A DNA stretch of 22,566 nucleotides, from positions 1-22,566 of the forward strand of contig JAFQKE010000012.1 of the NCBI GenBank assembly GCA_017397065.1, given 5' to 3'. The notes under the pieces were generated by a model. It ran no database searches, had not been told where the DNA came from, and worked only from the letters and a program-made list of their open reading frames with translations. Positions 13,401-22,270 of this stretch are shown one piece after another. The stretch comes from Clostridia bacterium. GTDB taxonomy: Bacteria; Bacillota_A; Clostridia; Oscillospirales; Acutalibacteraceae. Both the position numbers and the translations under genes were made by a program. How positions within the stretch are numbered: position 1 is the stretch's first letter; every line of letters starts with the position of its first letter.

Positions 13401-15451
13401 GCCACACCTTTTTTAACAATACCGGGTGTAAACCACGACTTGGAGGAGCTGCCCCAAGTTGAATCCTTGGTAATTAAATACTTAAAGGAAAGTGTGTAAT
13501 TGGTATTTGCTTCAACACCGGTAAGCTTAACTGCATTTAAAACGGTATTACCATAAAGCTTAACCGATTTGCCACTACCTGTAGAGGTGAATGTGGCATT
13601 TTCATTGATAGCAACACTTGCCCAGTCACGCTTTGCGGGGGCAGTGCCGTCAATAGTCGCATAGCCTGCGTAATCGCCCTTGGCGTCCTTATGGTAAAGA
13701 CCCCAATTTGCTATATCCTCAAATGGGTCTGCCTCGGGAACGGTTTCATCGGGAATCCCTACATCGGGAACGTTTGCTGAAAGGGTAGAAACGGCGATGT
13801 AATCGAAATAGGCTTTACCTGCACCACCGATAAAGAAAATAGGATATTTTGCAGCGTTATCCTCGGCAGCGGCATTAAGAGTGAAATCATAAGAAAATTC
13901 CTGCCAGGTATCACCTGCCGAAAGGGTTGTGGATTTATAGGAAATGGGGTTTGGAGAAACGTGCGACCACGCACTTGCGCCATCTGAAGTAGAGCCCACA
14001 TAGAACTTAACCTCACCGCTAAGGAGTTTATACTTAAAGGTGATTTTGAATTTATCGCCTTTTTTTACAATCTCGCTTAGAGTAGGCAAACCCGAGTTAG
14101 AGGGGTTTAAAACAACACGGTTTGAGCCCTCGGATATATTTGCACCGGCGGCGGTGCCATCATACAAGAGTGCCTTACTGCCCGAAACCGAGCTGCCTGT
14201 GGGAGTAACTATGCTTATCGAACCAACATATTCGCTTTTGGATTTTGTATAGTCTTCAAAATCCTGAATAAAGTAGGTTGCTTTTTCCTTTTCGGTAAGG
14301 CTGAAAGCATCTAAGAAGCATTCATAGCCTGCCGCAAAAGCAAAGCGGAACTCTAGCATATAATCGGTGGTAGAATCGGTTGTAAAATCTACCGAAATCT
14401 CTTTCCAGTCACCGGTTTCGGTGCCCTTGCCAAGGTCTGCAACAAATTCTGCAGGGCCGCTTTTACCCGAGTTAAAGGCGGTGCCCTTTTTAATGATGTG
14501 TGAAGTAAAGTACGCACCGTTAGAGCCTGCAACAACTGTAGTTGCTCCCGGCTTATATTTAAAGCTTAAAGTATATTTTGTGTTGGGCTTTAGTGCCGGC
14601 AGGTTTGCCGCAACGTTAAAAGCATTACCGTTGATTCTTACCGATTTGCCCGATGCATCGGCGTCCTCGGCGGTACTAGCAGTAATATTGCACCAATCGT
14701 TTTTAAGCTGACAGCTTTCACCATCATAACTTGTTACAACGTTATAGTTTGAATCGGTAGTGGTTGCGCTGTAAATACCCCAATGACTAAGAGCTTCAAA
14801 ATCATACTCCTCTTTGAGTTCAAACTCATCAAGATACATAGTATCAGCACCGGACTGAACTACCAGCTTCATTTTTTCATTATCGCCGCTGGCAAATTTT
14901 AGTGTAACCTTGTGCCAAACACCCTCGTCAGACCAATCGGAGGTACGCTCGGCCAAGCTTACACGATTTGCAAACACGCCGTTCGGAGCGGTGTAGGCGG
15001 CGGTTGTTGACATAAAGCTATAATAACCGTCTTTACCCCACTCGATACTGCCGTTTGGGGAAACAACACCGGTTCTGATAATATAGGTATCAACACCGCT
15101 GGAATTATACTTAGCGCCATTAGCCAAAAAACGATATGTAAGCTCGTATTCTGTGTTTGGTGTAACATCAAACTCCACGGTAGAATACTGAATTTTTGCA
15201 CTTACCTTAACCGAGCTTGCATCATCATATGCATAGGCGGTATTTGTGTTTTCTGAAACAGATGCCCAAGATGCACCTGCAACGCCGCTTGCATCATTCA
15301 CATACTTAGATGTGAAATCATAGCGTTTCCAATTAGCGGGATTTTCGAAAACATTATCGAAATTATCCGCAGAAACATTTGAAAAAAGTACAGTAGCAAA
15401 GCTTGAAACTAAAACCAACAAGCAAAGCAACACAGCTAAAACTCTTTTCAT
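10469..15451 (-). CDS. Large wall-anchored protein with about eight carbohydrate-binding-like modules
   Basis: A 1660-residue protein from ATG 15451 (MKRVLAVLLCLLVLVSSFA), preceded by GAGAGGAGA; a start 17 codons earlier would bury the signal peptide. Cleavage is likely after NVSA (about residue 30). About eight modules of 160-190 residues follow (starts near 31, 218, 393, 575, 758, 950, 1123 and 1300). Each runs from an FxNxxxW-type opening through NTxYxLSFKY, a WxxxxxxFTT segment and a final IYxDEFxLTE strand. This is the beta-sandwich pattern of CBM4/9/22-like modules (inferred). Modules 4 and 5 are near duplicates. The C-terminus has NPSTG (1625-1629), a hydrophobic helix and a KFKKGGEQA tail, a sortase-type signal. 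The protein probably binds glycan at the wall for the coupled lipoprotein glycosidase; no catalytic domain is recognised. Confidence 0.85.
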   Translation of the reverse strand: MKRVLAVLLCLLVLVSSFATVLFSNVSADNFDNVFENPANWKRYDFTSKYVNDASGVAGASWASVSENTNTAYAYDDASSVKVSAKIQYSTVEFDVTPNTEYELTYRFLANGAKYNSSGVDTYIIRTGVVSPNGSIEWGKDGYYSFMSTTAAYTAPNGVFANRVSLAERTSDWSDEGVWHKVTLKFASGDNEKMKLVVQSGADTMYLDEFELKEEYDFEALSHWGIYSATTTDSNYNVVTSYDGESCQLKNDWCNITASTAEDADASGKSVRINGNAFNVAANLPALKPNTKYTLSFKYKPGATTVVAGSNGAYFTSHIIKKGTAFNSGKSGPAEFVADLGKGTETGDWKEISVDFTTDSTTDYMLEFRFAFAAGYECFLDAFSLTEKEKATYFIQDFEDYTKSKSEYVGSISIVTPTGSSVSGSKALLYDGTAAGANISEGSNRVVLNPSNSGLPTLSEIVKKGDKFKITFKYKLLSGEVKFYVGSTSDGASAWSHVSPNPISYKSTTLSAGDTWQEFSYDFTLNAAAEDNAAKYPIFFIGGAGKAYFDYIAVSTLSANVPDVGIPDETVPEADPFEDIANWGLYHKDAKGDYAGYATIDGTAPAKRDWASVAINENATFTSTGSGKSVKLYGNTVLNAVKLTGVEANTNYTLSFKYLITKDSTWGSSSKSWFTPGIVKKGVAMNGTTPAEYFVTGSKVTTPASPANGSWSTYTLEFTTDATTDLFFTLYATFASGFTIYADEFALTKKEATPEPESNPFEDIANWGLYHKDAIGDYAGYATIDGTAPAKRDWASATINENATFTSTGSGKSVKLYGNTVLNAVKIPDLKANTNYILTFKYLIAKDSTWGTSKAWFTPALVKKGTAMSGGAPAEYFKKDANVATPASPANGSWATYTMNFTTDATTEYFFTIYSLFASGFTIYVDEFAVTEGEPIPEPTPTDGDYDNAASWKLYHENYAPTVNGNGPTENGWIKNTQNTNKAYTYNGGEKSIMISGNIQYTAVKLNDLEKGKAYKVSFKYFAPTTSTVGSSSKAWVNQVGVIAGGTNMTGNTPDSYVKKGAVFAGEAGKWHEYSMLFRANSTDLYFGMCLTFGSGYIIYVDDFTVTETDEDPDIVPVVPGKEPKEQIVIDFDNYGGDATLSPKDRMEIVEAEAYDGKKSKMLHFIKGAYSSATTLNYSTTFLSDTDDVFTVGVKPKKVYKLSFRVKTNSQTLPDDATKGEWIAIYASFGKQNIVSSYQHTARRDEWRYCEYNVTTSAEQNLLSFYVNAGEYTPDMWIDDITLTETDYEPFLGWGTEPRDEILINFDDFYVGYDIACASIVDGPARDGKVTKATYLKGGSYDYNVVANYSAVTGYRDPVFTVPCKENTLYEFSYYIYIPKDTGTIPYFAVYYDWANTWVLRSSAMTERDQWVKRSIRFTTKPGQTQLSFTFNGGKMIPDIYLDDILLRELKPGVINYSNNASYSETYYNVFENEGLTNQVNKSKTTVIKIPVSKQLQYTFGLSIASLKKSNSRVFLSFDGVNPMNPSDVGAPSAIFTSDGKSRRVGIDFISGSEGYIYLVIENDDGSLKLSDPYLFNTASLSTNLAMGMKNKPSAKTLSVNANKGELLKLIVFGSDEEFELLGDNPSTGSQTVIPVIMLAFTLLIACILLVKFKKGGEQA
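12634..13737 (-). repeat. Tandem duplication of one binding module
   Basis: 13186-13737 and 12634-13185 encode consecutive modules of the large surface protein that both begin PFEDIANWGLYHKDA. They share long exact protein stretches such as GKSVKLYGNTVLNAVK and FASGFTIY. Equivalent bases are 549-552 bp apart. The opening third is the most conserved, indicating a recent in-frame duplication. Confidence 0.85.
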
Positions 15452-15488
15452 AAAAAGTCTCCTCTCGAAATTAAAATTATCCATAATC

Positions 15489-15494
15489 ATTATA
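15489..15494 (-). promoter_or_regulatory. Extended -10 promoter of the surface binding protein unit
   Basis: The minus strand reads TGCTATAAT with TATAAT at 15494-15489, 37 bases before the ATG of the large surface protein. Only a weak -35 candidate (TTTCAA at 15516-15511) is present, so the TG extension is likely to matter. Confidence 0.55.
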
Positions 15495-15519
15495 GCATTT
15501 TTCACGTCATTTGAAAAGA

Positions 15520-15553
15520 CAAAAAATGCGTGTAATTTTTTACACGTTTTTTG
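15520..15553. terminator. AT-rich hairpin, possible second terminator
   Basis: CGTGTAA (15529-15535) and TTACACG (15540-15546) form a stem flanked by A and T runs on both sides. It lies between the strong terminator at 15620-15651 and the next promoter, so it may act as a backup terminator. Confidence 0.5.
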
Positions 15554-15619
15554 TTCTTTTGAGGATTTTAGACGATATTTCGATTAGTTTTTTGTGCAAA
15601 TCCACGAATGTTTTTGGCA

Positions 15620-15651
15620 AAAAAAGGTCGACCCGAAAATCAGGTCGACCG
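15620..15651 (-). terminator. Rho-independent terminator of the beta-galactosidase gene
   Basis: Two GGTCGACC palindromes (15626-15633 and 15643-15650) form the stem around a TGATTTTCG-type loop. On the minus strand a run of seven T follows (15626-15620). The MITE-like element at 15651-15928 lies between the beta-galactosidase stop and this terminator. Confidence 0.85.
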
Positions 15652-15928
15652 TAGCCAAAGCACTTAAACTAGAATCAGCCTTAAATGGCTATTTTTAGGC
15701 ATCTTTAGGCTCATCAAATTTCATAGGCGGTAGCCTTATGAAATTCTCTTCACCAAAATCTACTTTAAAAATTGCACATTTAAGGTCGAAGAGTTTTGTA
15801 AATAACATTATTTTTTGTTGTACAAGGCTAAAACGCAGTAAATCCTAACGGATTTACGAGTATTTAAACAAAGTAGAGCAAAAAATATGTGTTTCAAAAC
15901 CTGGTTCAAGTTTAAGTGCTTTGGCTAC
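15651..15928. mobile_element. MITE-like element with 20-bp terminal inverted repeats
   Basis: The ends are GTAGCCAAAGCACTTAAACT (15651-15670) and its exact reverse complement (15909-15928), giving a 278-bp element without a coding region. Inside are AATTTCATA/TATGAAATT (about 15717-15746) and GTAAATCC/GGATTTAC (about 15838-15857) hairpins. The same ends occur almost back to back at 20113-20157. No transposase is present, so movement would need one supplied in trans. An obvious target-site duplication is not seen. Confidence 0.75.
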
Positions 15929-15952
15929 TAGAATCAGCCTTAAATGGCTATT
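15927..15952. repeat. 26-bp direct repeat at the MITE edge
   Basis: The 26 bases starting ACTAGAATCAGCC, with an internal AGCC/GGCT hairpin, occur at 15668-15693 inside the left end of the MITE-like element and again at 15927-15952 just outside its right end. This may reflect nested insertion or a tandem end duplication. Confidence 0.75.
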
Positions 15953-15958
15953 AAAAAA

Positions 15959-18809
<2,851 letters not shown>

Positions 18810-18841
18810 AACATCAATCCTTCATACAGAATTACGCTTTT

Positions 18842-18870
18842 ATTATAATCTAGACTAATGTTATAGTCAA
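18842..18870 (-). promoter_or_regulatory. Promoter of the beta-galactosidase gene
   Basis: The minus strand has TTGACT (18870-18865) and TATAAT (18847-18842) with an exact 17-bp spacer, 33 bases before ATG 18809. AAGGA precedes the start codon. A TCTAGA palindrome lies in the spacer. Confidence 0.75.
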
Positions 18871-18951
18871 TACAAATTTTGAGCGAAAAAAACACATAAA
18901 TTATTATCCGAAAACATACAATTACGGCTGTAAAAAATATACTTTATAGCT

Positions 18952-19275
18952 TTATTCCCTATTGGTTTCTTTTCTGCTTTGCTCTACGGCTTGCAGGATT
19001 TGTGCATTTGTTAATGTATTTTCTCTTAATGTTGATTCAGATTGAAGCTTTGCACATTCGGCACAAAGCTGACCGAGCCCAATCTCATAATTTTCTCTTA
19101 AATCTACCAGCATAGAAATCGGCACACCGGTAAGTGCACCGCACATTACGCAACGCTCAAATTCTTCGGTTAAAGGCAGGCTTTTTTTATCGCTTAAATC
19201 TTTATTATTACAGCGGTTATCAGCATTAGCTCTTTTGAAGAATTGAACAATTTTTGTGAGTATTTTATTCTTCAT
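18952..19275 (-). CDS. Small double-CxxC, putative zinc-binding protein
   Basis: A 107-residue soluble protein from ATG 19275 (MKNKILTKIVQFFKRANADN), without a signal peptide. The start codon lies inside the last codons of the upstream TasA-like gene, whose stop is at 19265, so an 11-base overlap suggests translational coupling. A GAGG lies about 12 bases upstream. The core is RCVMCGALTGVPISMLVDLR...GLGQLCAECAKLQ. Two CxxC knuckles (C42/C45 and C71/C74), 26 residues apart, would fit one zinc-ribbon or treble-clef site. A charged helical tail follows. I do not recognise the family. As the last gene of an operon for exported surface proteins it could be a cytoplasmic accessory or regulator; that is inference from position only. 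Confidence 0.7.
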   Translation of the reverse strand: MKNKILTKIVQFFKRANADNRCNNKDLSDKKSLPLTEEFERCVMCGALTGVPISMLVDLRENYEIGLGQLCAECAKLQSESTLRENTLTNAQILQAVEQSRKETNRE

Positions 19276-20065
19276 TATTTTCATTTGCCTCGGTGGGGTT
19301 GCTGCTTTCGTCTGTCCTGCTTTCAATACCTTCTGTGACTTTTGTGACTTTTGTACCGTCCGTACTTTCTGTGCTTTCTACACTTTCCGTGTTTTCTGTG
19401 GTATTTGTACTCTCTGTGGCATCTGTTGGCTCGGACGGCGTAGGTGCTGTGGTATTACCATTACCGGAAGTCGTTAGCTTTGTTACGCTACCAGACTCTG
19501 TTTTAGTTGTAAAATCCAAGATATCTCCGCTAGTGATAAAAACTTCTGCTCTGTCGGCATCTTCATAATCGTAATAGACCGACGTGCCCCAATGGGAAAC
19601 CACCTTGATTTTTGTGGGAGCTGACAACCGCAATTCAAATTTAACCTTTGCATCGTCCAAGTTTTTCGCCGTATCAACGCCAATTTGGTCGGTATAGTAA
19701 TCCTTATCACCGATGGTTATTATGCAGAAGCCTTTGTTTGCCGTACTGCTTCCTTTGGTGAGTTCTACTGTATATTTTCCTGCCTCTAAATTTGCTGTTT
19801 TGCTTTCGCCGTCGTTTGTGATAGAAACTGTACTGCCTTTTGAAGCATTATTAGTTATTGAGATATTTGCATCAAAATTTGCCGCTTTGATGATATTAGA
19901 GCCGGAGGTGATATTGTGGGAAAAATAGGCGTAGGCAGTAAAGCTCATTGCCACAAGACAGATAATAACAATAGTTACGGTTGTGATAACTCGGGCGAGC
20001 ATTACCTTTTCACGAATCTTCCCCTGCTTGGGGATATAGAAAAACTCGTTATAAAGCTTTCTCAC
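19265..20065 (-). CDS. TasA/CalY-like exported protein with Thr/Ser/Glu-rich tail
   Basis: A 266-residue protein starting at GTG 20065, preceded by AGGAGG at an 8-base spacing. The N-terminus MRKLYNEFFYIPKQGKIREK is charged. A membrane segment follows (about 24-45), then TAYAYFSHNITSGSNIIKAANFDANISI. The AYAYFS...N.I.AANFD pattern is the SipW-type signal peptide region of TasA/CalY (camelysin) family proteins, which assemble into surface fibres or matrix in Bacilli and Clostridia. The folded part spans about residues 55-190. Residues ~195-266 are low complexity (ESTNTTENTESVESTES type), probably an extended, possibly glycosylated, tail. It lies in an operon with other SipW-type proteins and overlaps the next gene. 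Whether it polymerises is unknown. Confidence 0.75.
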   Translation of the reverse strand: MRKLYNEFFYIPKQGKIREKVMLARVITTVTIVIICLVAMSFTAYAYFSHNITSGSNIIKAANFDANISITNNASKGSTVSITNDGESKTANLEAGKYTVELTKGSSTANKGFCIITIGDKDYYTDQIGVDTAKNLDDAKVKFELRLSAPTKIKVVSHWGTSVYYDYEDADRAEVFITSGDILDFTTKTESGSVTKLTTSGNGNTTAPTPSEPTDATESTNTTENTESVESTESTDGTKVTKVTEGIESRTDESSNPTEANENNEE

Positions 20066-20112
20066 GCCATCATCCTCCTTTCAAAATTTGATGTTTGGTA
20101 ATTAGTTTTACT

Positions 20113-20157
20113 TAGCCAAAGTATTAAAACTCGAATCAAGTTTAAGTGCTTTAGCTA
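20113..20157. mobile_element. Collapsed MITE remnant (both ends only)
   Basis: A 45-bp near-palindrome beginning TAGCCAAAGTATTAAAACT and ending AGTTTAAGTGCTTTAGCTA. These are the ends of the 278-bp element at 15651-15928, joined through a short GAATC segment. It lies between two genes of the TasA-like operon, and its right end supplies the last Ser codon and stop of the gene at 20798-20151. Confidence 0.75.
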
Positions 20158-20798
20158 ATTTGGTCTGCCTTTACCGTGATGCCGAGTTCTACCTTAGGAG
20201 CGGTATTGCCACGATAGTTAGCAATGTTGCCAACCTCTTCGGGCATACGGACGATAAGTGCAATATACTTGGTTGCACCGGGATTTAAAATCGCTGTTTC
20301 GCTGTCATAGTTGTGCAAGGGCATATCTGCAATTTCCACCGCTTTTTCACGGTTGGGAATACTGTTTTCCATTGCAGACTCACTATCGGCGGTCGTGATG
20401 CCGAATTTTAAATAATCCTGCAGCATAAATTCCTGACCAAACACGTTGGTTGCAACGATAAAGCCGTTTACATTAACCGCCGTATAAAATTCAAAAGGAA
20501 TCGTGCCCTTGTTTTCTACTTTTAAATGAACTACCTGAACATAGCCCGGCTCGTACAGAGCTTCATCATCAAAAATATCGGTTTTGCCGTCAATCGGTTC
20601 CCATTTGCCATCGCTCAGACGGTGGGATACCTCCACATCAAATTCTGCAAAATGGAAAATGTTGTTGATTTCGGGAGAGGTATCGGTAAACCACGCCAGC
20701 GACGCACCTGTGCCGAGAACACACCAAAGTATCAGGGCACACAAGCTGAGGGCTAAGGCTATTTGTTTGTATATTCTTTTATTTTGCTTTTGCTTCAC
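20151..20798 (-). CDS. SipW-dependent TasA/CalY-like exported protein
   Basis: A 215-residue protein starting at GTG 20798, with AGGAGG eight bases upstream; no ATG start is available in frame. Residues 11-30 form a hydrophobic segment (KQIALALSLCALILWCVLG). Then come GASLAWFTDTSPEINNIFHFAEFDVEV, the cleavage and first-strand region typical of SipW-processed TasA/CalY-like proteins (AWFTD.s...N.f..a.fd). The rest is beta-rich with YEPGYVQVVHLKVENKGTIPFEFYTAV and NPGATKYIALIVRMPEEVGN, resembling the jelly-roll core of TasA. It probably contributes to an extracellular fibre or sheath. The final residues come from a MITE end (20113-20157), so the C-terminus may have been altered by insertion. 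It sits 31 bases after the PPQTG protein gene. Confidence 0.77.
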   Translation of the reverse strand: MKQKQNKRIYKQIALALSLCALILWCVLGTGASLAWFTDTSPEINNIFHFAEFDVEVSHRLSDGKWEPIDGKTDIFDDEALYEPGYVQVVHLKVENKGTIPFEFYTAVNVNGFIVATNVFGQEFMLQDYLKFGITTADSESAMENSIPNREKAVEIADMPLHNYDSETAILNPGATKYIALIVRMPEEVGNIANYRGNTAPKVELGITVKADQIS

Positions 20799-20829
20799 GC
20801 CTTATACCTCCTTGTAATTTTTTAGCGTT

Positions 20830-21486
20830 TTACTGCGTTTTCTTATCCCTTTTACGCCAGAACAAAAGAATAATTAAAACTAAAAGTGAACTAATCATAA
20901 CAGCAAGCCACTTTCCCACATTGGAATTATCGCCTGTTTGCGGTGGCTTGGGGTCGCCCTCTTCAATGGGGAACTCTTCAATCATAAATTCCCAGTCTAA
21001 AAAGCCTATTTTGCTTTGATACTCATTATCCAAAGATGTAGGAACCTTTAATGTAACGTCTAGATTGACCTCGCCGCCCGAATAGAGTGTACCAAGACAT
21101 ACCCAATCGGTGAGCCCGGCCGTTTCATCTGCGGCGGCATCAAACATATATTCCATATTATTTTCTTCACTTTTTGCGACCTTTAAGCCGAGCTGTGAAA
21201 GAAACTCCAAAGAGTCCTCGTGAGCGCCGAGAGAGCGCATATATATTTTTACCTTAACCTTGTTATCCGCATTATTATTTACGGTGATTTTTTGCGTTAA
21301 GGAATCGCCCGGCATAACGCCCTTGAAATTCGGGAAAAGGTCGGTCAGGGAATGCTCGCTGCCGGGTTCAAAGACAAAGCTCCCTGCGTTGCCGCTGTAA
21401 GTAACCTTTCCGTCTGCCGCATATACGGGCAAAACAGAGGAAAGAAGCAACGTGAGCGTAATCAATAAAGTAATTATTTTCTTCAT
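20830..21486 (-). CDS. Sortase-anchored surface protein (PPQTG)
   Basis: A 218-residue secreted protein from ATG 21486 with GGAGGA upstream. Residues 1-23 are a Sec signal peptide ending PVYAA. The mature part is a beta-sandwich-like domain (SGNAGSFVFEPGSEHSLTDLFPNFKGVMPGDSLTQKITVNN) with alternating strands. At the C-terminus, PPQTG (181-185) is followed by a spacer, the hydrophobic stretch WLAVMISSLLVLIILLFW and the basic tail RKRDKKTQ, a classical wall-sorting signal. It is embedded between TasA/CalY-like genes, so it may be the wall attachment point or assembly factor for a fibre built of its neighbours, as wall-anchored partners do in related operons; this is inference. No sortase gene lies in the window. 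The specific family is not recognised. Confidence 0.8.
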   Translation of the reverse strand: MKKIITLLITLTLLLSSVLPVYAADGKVTYSGNAGSFVFEPGSEHSLTDLFPNFKGVMPGDSLTQKITVNNNADNKVKVKIYMRSLGAHEDSLEFLSQLGLKVAKSEENNMEYMFDAAADETAGLTDWVCLGTLYSGGEVNLDVTLKVPTSLDNEYQSKIGFLDWEFMIEEFPIEEGDPKPPQTGDNSNVGKWLAVMISSLLVLIILLFWRKRDKKTQ

Positions 21487-21578
21487 CTATACTTCCTCCA
21501 AAGGCTGATGAGAGTTGACTCCATCACGCCTGACAAATAATAATTTTTCTGTTTTTGCACGTTTTATCACCTGCAATA

Positions 21579-22142
21579 TTACTCTGCAGGCCAACCGGAG
21601 GCGGTATAGGTTTTACCGTCGTTTAGGGGATTGTTTTCACTTTGAACGGCTTGGGCTTTAACGGTGAGGGTCAAGGTCTTTCCGAGGTAGCTGTTATCTA
21701 CCTTAGAGCCGACAATCTCCACGTGGGAGAAGACATTTGGGGTGGTTTCGCCGGGATTTACAATGCCGGTATAGTAGTACCAGCCGTCGTGCAGTACCCA
21801 ATGCTCTTCGTCAATATTGAGTTTGAAGCAGTCCTCTGCGGTAAGCTCCTTTGAATCGACACCGTAAACCATCTTTACACGCAGATAGAAAGGATGCTCG
21901 CAGTCGCTCTCGATACTGACTTTTTTAGAAACAATATCCCCGGGAACGATGTAAACGCCCTCTTTGGGGAATTCCTTTCCTTGGTCGGTGGTTTCGTGAA
22001 TGATGAACTGAATATTACCAGAGGTCACAACATTGGTGGCTTTTCCGACTGTGGAATAATATGCAAGTGTTGAGGCGTTAATAAGCGCCATTATCGTTGC
22101 CACAAGTGAGGCAACAAAGATTTTAAATTTTGTTCTGCCCAA
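21579..22142 (-). CDS. SipW-dependent TasA/CalY-like exported protein
   Basis: A 187-residue protein starting at TTG 22142. The choice rests on GGAGGG seven bases upstream and the absence of any in-frame ATG before the hydrophobic segment. Residues 6-27 (KIFVASLVATIMALINASTL) form the signal peptide. AYYSTVGKATNVVTSGNIQFIIHET follows, the SipW-type pattern in which a short AYxS motif precedes the first strand. The body is beta-rich, with GVYIVPGDIVSKKVSIESDCEHPFYLRVKM and GIVNPGETTPNVFSHVEI, similar in plan to TasA/CalY domains. It is the first complete gene of the operon. Upstream lie two strong hairpins (22185-22252) but no clear promoter, so it may be transcribed from further right. It is probably a fibre or matrix component. 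Confidence 0.75.
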   Translation of the reverse strand: MGRTKFKIFVASLVATIMALINASTLAYYSTVGKATNVVTSGNIQFIIHETTDQGKEFPKEGVYIVPGDIVSKKVSIESDCEHPFYLRVKMVYGVDSKELTAEDCFKLNIDEEHWVLHDGWYYYTGIVNPGETTPNVFSHVEIVGSKVDNSYLGKTLTLTVKAQAVQSENNPLNDGKTYTASGWPAE

Positions 22143-22184
22143 TATAATGCCCTCCTTTTGTAAAATTTGAAATTTTTACTCGGT

Positions 22185-22252
22185 AATCAAAAGGCATAAA
22201 TACGGGACTTATGCCCTTTGATTGCCGCCTAACTCCCCCGAAAGGAGTTAGG
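22185..22252 (-). other. Two adjacent intercistronic hairpins
   Basis: AATCAAAAGGCATAA (22185-22199) pairs with TTATGCCCTTTGATT (22209-22223) with one mismatch. CCTAACTCC (22228-22236) pairs with GGAGTTAGG (22244-22252). On the minus strand neither is followed by a T-run, so they look more like processing or attenuation structures than terminators, between the beta-helix gene and the TasA-like operon. Confidence 0.6.
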
Positions 22253-22270
22253 ACGGACTTTATGTGAAAC

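Noticed and set aside
15651..15928. Small RNA gene rather than MITE
   Set aside because: Internal hairpins would allow it, but the 20-bp exact terminal inverted repeats and the collapsed copy at 20113 fit a mobile element better. An RNA role is not excluded.
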